In this document: positions 13,775-20,560 of the stretch, one piece after another
How the letters are laid out: each line of letters starts with the position of its first letter
How positions within the stretch are numbered: the first letter of the stretch is position 1
Source: Chitinophagaceae bacterium
GTDB lineage: Bacteria; Bacteroidota; Bacteroidia; Chitinophagales; Chitinophagaceae
Assembly (NCBI GenBank): GCA_021323155.1
Contig: JAJTCI010000037.1
Coordinates: forward strand, 1-20,560
Reading direction: 5' to 3'
DNA: 20,560 bases
Position numbers and translations under genes: made by a program
Notes under the pieces: generated by a model
The model's database searches: none
What the model was told of the DNA's origin: nothing
Seen by the model: only the letters and a program-made list of their open reading frames with translations

Positions 13775-14617
13775 ATGTCAACAACAGCAACGATAACAGC
13801 GCAGGATATTAATAAACTCCGCCAGGCAACCGGCGCAGGTATGATGGACTGTCGCAAAGCATTAACTGAAACCAATGGCGACTTTGAAGCAGCGATCGAT
13901 TGGCTGCGTAAACAAGGACAGAAAGTGGCGGCGAAAAGAAGCGATCGGGAAGCCAAAGAAGGTGTGGTGATCGCCAAGACAACTGCCGATAACAAAGCAG
14001 GCATTGTTATGACCATCAGTTGCGAAACCGATTTCGTTTCAAAGAATGCGGATTTCGTGGCATTTGCCCAGGGAATCGCCGATGCGGCGATCGCTAATAA
14101 CGTAAAGAGCGCGGAAGAACTGAACAACGTGGAAGTGAACGGCGCAAAAGTATCTGACCTCATTAACGACAAACTGGCTTCTATTGGGGAAAAGATCGGT
14201 GTAGCCCGCTTCGAGAGAATTGAAGCACCATATGTTGCTTCTTATATCCATGGCGCCAACCGAATGGGAGTACTGGTCGGACTGAATAAAGACGCTGCGG
14301 AAGCCGGCAAGGACGTGGCAATGCAGATCGCAGCCATGAACCCCTTAGGTGTGGATGCTGAGAGTATTCCGGCGGATACCATTGAAAGGGAAAGAAACAT
14401 CGTGGTGGAAACCATGAAAGCCGATCCGAAAATGGCGGGCAAGACCGATGAGATGATCGGCAAGATCGCCGAAGGAAAGTTGAATGCCTTCTTTAAAGAA
14501 AATACCCTGATGGCGCAGCCATTCGTAAAAGACGGTGGTAAATCAGTAGGCGACTACCTTAAAACCGTTGATAAGGACCTGAAAGTGGTGGATTTTAAGA
14601 GAGTAGCCTTAGGTTAA
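13775..14617 (+). CDS. tsf: Translation elongation factor Ts
   Basis: Nucleotide-exchange factor for EF-Tu. 280 residues, close to the usual 283. The N-terminal UBA-like domain carries LRQATGAGMMDCRKAL (15-30), and the core carries CETDFVSKN (83-91), whose TDFV motif inserts into EF-Tu. The C-terminal half is collinear with long (E. coli-type) EF-Ts. ATG 13775 is preferred over an in-frame upstream start at 13730, which would add 15 residues of non-family sequence encoded by the repeat element. It is the last gene of the operon, followed 16 bases later by a terminator. Confidence 0.96.
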   Translation: MSTTATITAQDINKLRQATGAGMMDCRKALTETNGDFEAAIDWLRKQGQKVAAKRSDREAKEGVVIAKTTADNKAGIVMTISCETDFVSKNADFVAFAQGIADAAIANNVKSAEELNNVEVNGAKVSDLINDKLASIGEKIGVARFERIEAPYVASYIHGANRMGVLVGLNKDAAEAGKDVAMQIAAMNPLGVDAESIPADTIERERNIVVETMKADPKMAGKTDEMIGKIAEGKLNAFFKENTLMAQPFVKDGGKSVGDYLKTVDKDLKVVDFKRVALG

Positions 14618-14633
14618 AATATCGGATCAAAGG

Positions 14634-14664
14634 AAAAAGCAGCCTGTAGGGCTGCTTTTTTTTT
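14634..14664 (+). terminator. Intrinsic terminator of the rplM-tsf operon
   Basis: AGCAGCC (14638-14644) pairs with GGCTGCT (14650-14656) around a 5-base loop, with A-residues before it and nine T (14656-14664) at the end. Confidence 0.92.
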
Positions 14665-14680
14665 ACCCCTGCACCCCAAA

Positions 14681-14710
14681 ATTTTAATGGCGGTAAGTAG
14701 ATATTAAAAT
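14681..14710. repeat. Small inverted repeat upstream of the secreted giant protein
   Basis: ATTTTAAT (14681-14688) and ATTAAAAT (14703-14710) are exact reverse complements with a 14-base loop. All-A/T stem, weak; possibly a regulator site. Nothing else definite was seen between the tsf terminator and the next start codon; no good TTG-N19-TAnnTTTG promoter was found there. Confidence 0.4.
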
Positions 14711-14881
14711 TAAATTAGCTCAGCCAATGAATCCTGAATTGAGAAATTGCTACCTGCATAACTGCACCAGGCGGGTCACTGTCAGATAGCCCGATTCTTT
14801 TTTCATTGTTACCCACCCTTGAAAGATTCAACCATTCCCTTTCGCTTACGCGGTTGAGAGTTTAATTAATAAATGCGAACC

Positions 14882-17800
14882 ATGAAAAAAATTTACACGG
14901 CGATCTGTGGTATCATTGCTATTTGCCTCCTGTTTGTGTCCGGCGCGACTGCGCAAACACCCCAGTATTTTACAACGGGGGGTACATCCAGTAACAGTTT
15001 CCCATTCAACAGCACGGCTAGCAACAAAGTGCAATGGCTGTACACACCCGCTGACTTTTCGGCGACGCCTATTTCCGGGAACATCAGTAAAGTGTACATA
15101 CGCGCGAGTAATGCACAGACCAGTACTTACAGTAACATAACGATCAAAGTAGGCTATACCACGCTCACCACGTTTCCCGCGGGCACTAGCAGTTTTGAAA
15201 CGGGCCTCACGGAAATCTATTTTACTGCTTCACGCACAATAACAACAGCCACAGACGCATGGGTTGAATTTTCGCCCGTTTCAGGAACTTTTTTTTACGA
15301 TGGGGCCCAAAATATTGTCGTCGAAGCTTCAGAAACTGCCTATACCGGCACTGGTTTTTCCGTGCGGCAGAATACCGCGGGCGGTAACCTTCGGCTGTAC
15401 GGCGGTGTTGCCTCAACTACCGGAACCGCAGCTACGGGACAGGCGAACTTTGGATTTGACCTGGTGCCTGCAGGTCCCTGCACTTCACCACCCACACCCG
15501 GGTTCGCGGCGGCTTCACCTGATACCACGTGTTCTGGATCACCGGTGATGCTCACCGTGAGTGGGCATTCCGATGGAACGGGGCAAACCTACCAATGGCA
15601 ATCAGGTCCTTCTGCTACAGGCCCTTGGACAAATGTCGGTACCAGTTCCGGCGTCGCGCCGTTTATCGTTAATCCTACCGACACTACCTGGTACCGTGTA
15701 GCGGTAACATGCAGCGGAAATACCGATTATTCCGCTGCAGTGGAGGTGGTCGTGAACCCGGCATTTCCCGGGGGCACCTATACCATTGACGGGGGCTCAC
15801 CTACAGGAGGAACCAACTTCCAGACATTCACCGATGCAGTCAATGCGATCGCCTGCGGCATAGCCGGGCCGATCGTTTTCAATGTAACACCTGGAACCTA
15901 TAATGAACAAATAACCATTCCCGCCGTCAACGGCACTTCCGCCACCAATACCATCACCTTTAAGGGCAACCTGGCAACAATCAGTTACAATTCGGCGAAC
16001 AGCAGTGCCCGGGCAGGCATTCATCTCAATGGAACAGATCATGTTACTATCGACAGCTTGATTATCGATGGTTCCGCGGGAACGTATTCATGGGGCATTG
16101 TACTGTCTAATCAGGCTGACAGTAACCGCATCAGCAACTGCACAATTATCGGCAGCACGTCTAATACCACCGCGACCAATTTCCTGGGAATCGCGATCAA
16201 TGGATCCGCTTCCACAACGGCCACCAGCGGTAACAATGGGAATCATAACCAGATCATCAATAACACCATTACCGGGGGATACTACGGCGTTTACCTCTAC
16301 GGAAATTCGTCTTCAACTACGCAGAATACCAATAACCAGGTACGTGGAAATATCATTCAGGATGCCCACCTGTACGGCATCTATGCAGCCTATCAATCTG
16401 ATGGGCTGGTAATCAGTAAGAATGATATTTCAAAACCCCTCCGCAATAACGGCACAGCCACCACAACTACGTATGGGATATTTCTTACTACTGGAACGGT
16501 GGGAGCGCTGGTCGAGAAAAACCGACTGCATAATATGTTCGACGCCATGCAGGCAAACACGGGCGCCTTCTATGCATTGTATGTTGCTGCAGACGCAACT
16601 GCGGGCGATCCGAATATCATTTCCAATAACCTCGTTTATAATATCGGTGGTAATGGAACATTGTATGGATTGTACAATACCAATGGCGATAACATGAAGG
16701 CCTATCATAATACCATCGCTCTGGATGACCAATCCGCTACTTCCGCTGCCGCCTATGGTATTTACCAGACCACGGCGGCCACCGGGTTGGATTATAAAAA
16801 TAATATCGTGGTGGTCAGCCGCACAGGTACCGGAATCAAACGCGCCATTTATTTTGTCACCACCACATCCACCATCACTTCGAATAATAATGTACTGGTG
16901 ATGATGAGTACTGGCGGAACAAACAACCATCTTGGGCAGTTCGGCACAACGAACTATACAACGCTGGCTGACTGGAAGACCGCTAACACAAACGCCTACG
17001 ATCAGCAAAGTGAATCGATCGATCCGCTATTCACAAGCCCTTCCGCAGTACCGGCTGATTATACACCAATGGAGCCAACGATCAATAATATTGGGGTGAA
17101 CGTAGGCATCGCGACAGATATATTGGACAATGGGAGAAGCAGCATCAGCCCCGACCCGGGTGCTTATGAGTTCAGCTTTTTAACCGCGGGAATCAACATG
17201 GGTGCCGAAGGCCTCGTTACTCCGGTGGTCCATCCGGAAGGTTGCTATACGGCAACGGAAACTGTCACTATCCGCGTCCGGAACAATCGATTGACCACGC
17301 ACGACTTCTCCGTGAACCCGGTTACCGTTACGGTGAATGTCTCCGGTGCCACCACCCAAACACTCACGCACACTATTAATACCGGCACCCTGGCTTCCGA
17401 TGCGACAATGAACGTAGTAATGCCCGGTACGGTTAACATGACCAGCACCGGGACTTACACCTTTGACGCCAGCACATCCGTTGCCGGTGACGTGAACAAT
17501 TCGAATGACGCGATGCCTCCGGCCTCCCGCACACGTGTGGACCTGGTGGCAGGCACTATTGCCGCAACACCCGAAGGTTATTGTGTATCCGCCGCGCAAA
17601 ACCCGCAACTCAATGTCAGCGGTCATACCGGTTTCGGAGCGCTGCAATGGCAACACAGTACTACTCCCGGAACTGGCTTTACGGATATACCCGGGGGTAC
17701 CACCGCTCCATTCACTATTCCGGGTACCATCACGCAGACCATGTACTACCGGCTCGCCGCAACCTGTGGAAGCACGACGGTTTACTCGAACGAGATCGAG

Positions 17801-20560
17801 GTATTATTCAATAATCCCCTGGTTACCTCTACGAGTCCTGGAACAAGGTGTGGAACAGGAACCGTTGACCTTTCAGCCACATCCAATGCGGGCTCCACGT
17901 TGAAATGGTATGCTGCGTCTACAGGTGGCTTACCGCTGGGCACCGGGCCAACGTTCACAACGCCATCAATAGCAAGTACCACCACCTATTATGTTGCGGC
18001 TGAGGCAGGCTCCAATGTGTACAGCGTTGGACGCACGGTACCGGCAAGCGCTTCGAATTTAACGGCATCGCCACGCGGACTTATATTCAACGCCAACCAA
18101 CCGTTCCTGCTGAATAGTGTTACGGTATTTTCAACTGCGGCAACAGGAGGTTCAGGCACTATCGAGGTAAGGAATAGTGCTAATGTTGTCATCCTGGGAC
18201 CACTTGCGGTGAACTGGGCCGGTGGAGGTACCGCTGCTGCGCCAATACCCGTAGTGATACCACTGAATTTCTCGATCCCCCAAGGTACCGGCCACCGCTT
18301 ATTTATGAGTACAATGACGGGTGGAGGTATTTCATACGAGTTTACCGGCATCACCGCTGCAACGTTCGATGCCTACAAGAGTCCGGGGAACGAGCTAGAG
18401 ATCACTTCAAGCATCACTTCGTTCACAGGCACACCTTCGCTCACTACTTATTATTATTTCTACGACTGGCAGATCAGCCTGGGTTGTGCGGGCTCACGCA
18501 GTGCGGTAATTGCGACGGTTACAGCACCACCTGCGCTCACAGTCACTGCAAGTAAAACTGTTTGTAACAATGCGGTTCACTTGCTGGAGGTAACATCTGC
18601 GATCGCGGACTTCAATCAATATACCTGGAGTCCTGTGACAGACCTGTATACAGATGCGGCCGCTACCATACCCTATAATGGTACCACCGCAACGCAGGTG
18701 TATGTGAAGACGACGACACCGGGAGCGACAACCTATACACTAACTGCCACCAACACCACCTCGCAATGTGTGAACACTGCCACAAGCGTAGTGACGGTAA
18801 TGCCGGATCCCGTGGTCACTCCTTCGATGCCAGAAATCTGTATCTCAGGTTCAGCCACGCTGTCACTAACGCCTTCTTCAGGATATGGCGCTGGAACTTT
18901 CCAGTGGCAGTCTTCGACAGACGGAACGGTCTATACGGATATTAGCGGGGCAATGGCCAACAATTACGTTACACCCACTCTCACACAAACCACCTGGTAT
19001 AAATTGATACTAAAAGATCAGGCAGGAGCTAATTGTGGCACATCACCCACCGTACAACTGGTAGTGAATAACCCGCAGGTTACCGGCACCACGCCAGGCG
19101 CGCGCTGTGGTACAGGTAGTGTCCTGTTGGGCGCCAGTGGAAGCGCAGGTACTACGCTTGAATGGTTTGCTGATGCGGCTGGTGGCACCCCTCTGGGTTC
19201 GGGACCTGCGTTTAATACACCAGATATCAGCACCACCACCAATTATTATGTTAGCGCCGCACTGAGTGGTGGCGGTGGTGGAACAGCTGCGGCCATTTTG
19301 ATCACAGAGCTCGATATTGGCACCAACGATCGCCTCGAGATCCAAAACGTTTCTCCTTACCCTGTGGATGTTACGGGATGGAAAGTCGCGGTAAGTAATG
19401 ACTATGGTAATATCAATGCGGTGAACGCGATTGTTCAAACCCTTAGCGGTGTGATGAACCCGGGTGACCTGCGATCATGGACAGACGCCGCGGCAGGCCC
19501 TAATTATTGGGGCAATAATATGCTATGGAATCCCGGCGCATTCCCAACCTATACCGGCTGGGCGGCGATCTTGGATAACAGCAACAACCTCGTGGATATC
19601 GTCTTCATGAACTGGCCATCGGCAAATATCCAGGGTTCGAATATCATTATCTCGGGCACGCCTGTTACCGTGGGTAGCAAATGGAGTGGTGATGGGGTGA
19701 ATATCGCTTCCGTCTCCGCGGCCCAAAGCGTTTCGCGGCAGGGCAACCTGGATAATAATTCGACAAGCGACTTCACTATTATCAATTTGTCAATAGGTAG
19801 CAGCAACCCGGGCATGACCATTCCATTCAGTGGCTTCGCTTGTACAAGCGCGAGAACAATGGTGACGGCAACCGTGAATCCGACTGCCAGTAACGCGGCA
19901 GGTGCAGCGGGAACAACGGAATGCGCAACCATCAATGTGACGGGAACCAACACCGTTGAGTTCAATCATACCGACTGCGACGCGATTGCCCAGGTAACGC
20001 CGGCAGGATCTAACCCGGTTAGCGGGAACGTGACAGCCTGCGTAACGATTGACGCGGCTGTGCCTGTGGTTAACGGTCAGCCCTACCTGCAACGCCACTA
20101 CGACATCACGCCTGCGGTGAATCCTGCAACATCCACCGCGAGAGTGAGGTTATTCTTCCTGCAATCTGAATTCAACGCATACAATGCGGTGAGCGGTATA
20201 TATCCCAAATTACCGGTGGGTCCGACTGATGTGGCTGGAATCAATAATTTCCGGATCACTCAGTTTCATGGAACCGGCACAACCCCGGGCACCTATACGG
20301 GCACCGGCGTAGTGATCGCACCTGGCGATAGCCTGGTATGGAACAGCAGCGTTAACCGGTGGGAGGTCACTTTCTACTTGAACGGCTTCTCTGGCTTCTT
20401 CGTACACACCGGCCAGTGGGTGCTGCCTGTAACGCTGGTGAACTTCCGTGGCGAACAGAAAGAGTCACTTAACAGGTTACTCTGGACCACTTCAACCGAG
20501 ACCAACAACCGTGGTTTCGAACTGGAGCGCAGCGCGGATGGAAGAACGTTCAGCAGCATC
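14882..20560 (+). CDS. Giant secreted mosaic protein, probable T9SS cargo/adhesin (3' end outside window)
   Basis: I read this frame codon by codon and found no stop to the window edge: at least 1,893 codons. A signal peptide (MKKIYTAICGIIAICLLFVS, then GATA-Q, about 1-24) is followed by a beta-sandwich (25-200), an Ig-like domain with YQWQSG (about 201-295), a right-handed beta-helix with recurrent N-x-I turns (about 300-765), a CARDB-like segment (769-885), an Ig-like domain with LQWQHS (891-978), an Ig_7-like domain RCGTGTVDLSA (979-1040), a beta insert (1041-1218), another Ig-like domain (1219-1312), FQWQSS (1313-1398), a second Ig_7-like domain (1399-1462), a lamin-tail-like domain starting ILITELDIGTNDRLEIQN (about 1470-1640) and a further beta domain. 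LPVTLVNF (1848-1855) and NNRGFELERSADGRTF typically precede a T9SS sorting domain, so the missing part is probably short. An in-frame ATG at 14873 is an alternative start. The protein is probably cell-surface or released; the ligand is unknown. No catalytic motif was recognised in the beta-helix. Confidence 0.9.
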   Translation, partial: MKKIYTAICGIIAICLLFVSGATAQTPQYFTTGGTSSNSFPFNSTASNKVQWLYTPADFSATPISGNISKVYIRASNAQTSTYSNITIKVGYTTLTTFPAGTSSFETGLTEIYFTASRTITTATDAWVEFSPVSGTFFYDGAQNIVVEASETAYTGTGFSVRQNTAGGNLRLYGGVASTTGTAATGQANFGFDLVPAGPCTSPPTPGFAAASPDTTCSGSPVMLTVSGHSDGTGQTYQWQSGPSATGPWTNVGTSSGVAPFIVNPTDTTWYRVAVTCSGNTDYSAAVEVVVNPAFPGGTYTIDGGSPTGGTNFQTFTDAVNAIACGIAGPIVFNVTPGTYNEQITIPAVNGTSATNTITFKGNLATISYNSANSSARAGIHLNGTDHVTIDSLIIDGSAGTYSWGIVLSNQADSNRISNCTIIGSTSNTTATNFLGIAINGSASTTATSGNNGNHNQIINNTITGGYYGVYLYGNSSSTTQNTNNQVRGNIIQDAHLYGIYAAYQSDGLVISKNDISKPLRNNGTATTTTYGIFLTTGTVGALVEKNRLHNMFDAMQANTGAFYALYVAADATAGDPNIISNNLVYNIGGNGTLYGLYNTNGDNMKAYHNTIALDDQSATSAAAYGIYQTTAATGLDYKNNIVVVSRTGTGIKRAIYFVTTTSTITSNNNVLVMMSTGGTNNHLGQFGTTNYTTLADWKTANTNAYDQQSESIDPLFTSPSAVPADYTPMEPTINNIGVNVGIATDILDNGRSSISPDPGAYEFSFLTAGINMGAEGLVTPVVHPEGCYTATETVTIRVRNNRLTTHDFSVNPVTVTVNVSGATTQTLTHTINTGTLASDATMNVVMPGTVNMTSTGTYTFDASTSVAGDVNNSNDAMPPASRTRVDLVAGTIAATPEGYCVSAAQNPQLNVSGHTGFGALQWQHSTTPGTGFTDIPGGTTAPFTIPGTITQTMYYRLAATCGSTTVYSNEIEVLFNNPLVTSTSPGTRCGTGTVDLSATSNAGSTLKWYAASTGGLPLGTGPTFTTPSIASTTTYYVAAEAGSNVYSVGRTVPASASNLTASPRGLIFNANQPFLLNSVTVFSTAATGGSGTIEVRNSANVVILGPLAVNWAGGGTAAAPIPVVIPLNFSIPQGTGHRLFMSTMTGGGISYEFTGITAATFDAYKSPGNELEITSSITSFTGTPSLTTYYYFYDWQISLGCAGSRSAVIATVTAPPALTVTASKTVCNNAVHLLEVTSAIADFNQYTWSPVTDLYTDAAATIPYNGTTATQVYVKTTTPGATTYTLTATNTTSQCVNTATSVVTVMPDPVVTPSMPEICISGSATLSLTPSSGYGAGTFQWQSSTDGTVYTDISGAMANNYVTPTLTQTTWYKLILKDQAGANCGTSPTVQLVVNNPQVTGTTPGARCGTGSVLLGASGSAGTTLEWFADAAGGTPLGSGPAFNTPDISTTTNYYVSAALSGGGGGTAAAILITELDIGTNDRLEIQNVSPYPVDVTGWKVAVSNDYGNINAVNAIVQTLSGVMNPGDLRSWTDAAAGPNYWGNNMLWNPGAFPTYTGWAAILDNSNNLVDIVFMNWPSANIQGSNIIISGTPVTVGSKWSGDGVNIASVSAAQSVSRQGNLDNNSTSDFTIINLSIGSSNPGMTIPFSGFACTSARTMVTATVNPTASNAAGAAGTTECATINVTGTNTVEFNHTDCDAIAQVTPAGSNPVSGNVTACVTIDAAVPVVNGQPYLQRHYDITPAVNPATSTARVRLFFLQSEFNAYNAVSGIYPKLPVGPTDVAGINNFRITQFHGTGTTPGTYTGTGVVIAPGDSLVWNSSVNRWEVTFYLNGFSGFFVHTGQWVLPVTLVNFRGEQKESLNRLLWTTSTETNNRGFELERSADGRTFSSI

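Noticed and set aside
13684..14172. 162-residue minus-strand open frame over the start of tsf
   Set aside because: Shadow of EF-Ts extended through the heptamer palindrome.
14772..14803. Terminator-like CGGG...CCCG followed by a T-rich run
   Set aside because: Only four solid base pairs around a 14-base loop, and no gene end nearby that needs it after the strong terminator at 14634.
16430..17008. 192-residue minus-strand open frame in the giant secreted gene
   Set aside because: The opposite strand is a continuous coding frame with coherent domains; Thr/Ala/Gly-rich genes commonly leave antisense frames open.

Overview
The window looks like chromosomal DNA of a Bacteroidota member, most likely Chitinophagaceae or a close relative. 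The evidence is: a huge secreted beta-rich protein ending in the LPVTLVNF / NNRGFELERS signature of type IX secretion (T9SS) cargo; few Shine-Dalgarno sequences; promoters of the Bacteroidota form TTG-N19-TAnnTTTG; and the ribosomal cluster rplM-rpsI-rpsB-tsf. The genus is inferred, not shown.

Layout. (1) 1-2191 (+): most of a membrane-anchored patatin-like phospholipase whose 5' end lies outside the window. (2) 2301-5498 (-): four leftward genes: a signal-peptidase-I-like protein lacking both catalytic residues, a FabH-like ketoacyl-ACP synthase III, a small exported protein of unknown function, and a YegS-type lipid kinase. With the convergent patatin this gives the left part a lipid/envelope flavour. 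(3) 5676-7487 (+): the translational GTPase TypA/BipA, closed by a strong terminator. (4) 7587-10005 (+): three overlapping genes, namely a 3-hydroxybutyryl-CoA dehydrogenase, a two-TM protein with a soluble tail, and an extended SDR epimerase/reductase. (5) 10006-10494: no protein gene, but two consensus-like promoters in tandem, a perfect 11-bp inverted repeat and a textbook terminator; the best reading is one or two unannotated small RNAs. (6) 10495-11418 (-): a Tat-exported metallophosphoesterase. (7) 11419-11813: rplM upstream region with a promoter, a thrice-repeated 10-mer and mutually exclusive hairpins. (8) 11814-14617 (+): rplM, rpsI, rpsB, tsf and a terminator. As written, rplM is broken by an exact 8-bp tandem duplication. 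(9) 14882-20560 (+): an open-ended reading frame of at least 1,893 codons encoding a mosaic T9SS-type secreted protein (Ig-like domains, beta-helix, lamin-tail-like domain), cut by the window edge shortly before its expected C-terminal sorting domain.

Best leads: the candidate small-RNA locus at 10.1-10.4 kb, the catalytically dead signal-peptidase homologue, the rplM frameshift with its structured leader, and two unrelated heptamer-repeat elements between genes. No phage, transposon, CRISPR, tRNA or rRNA was recognised.
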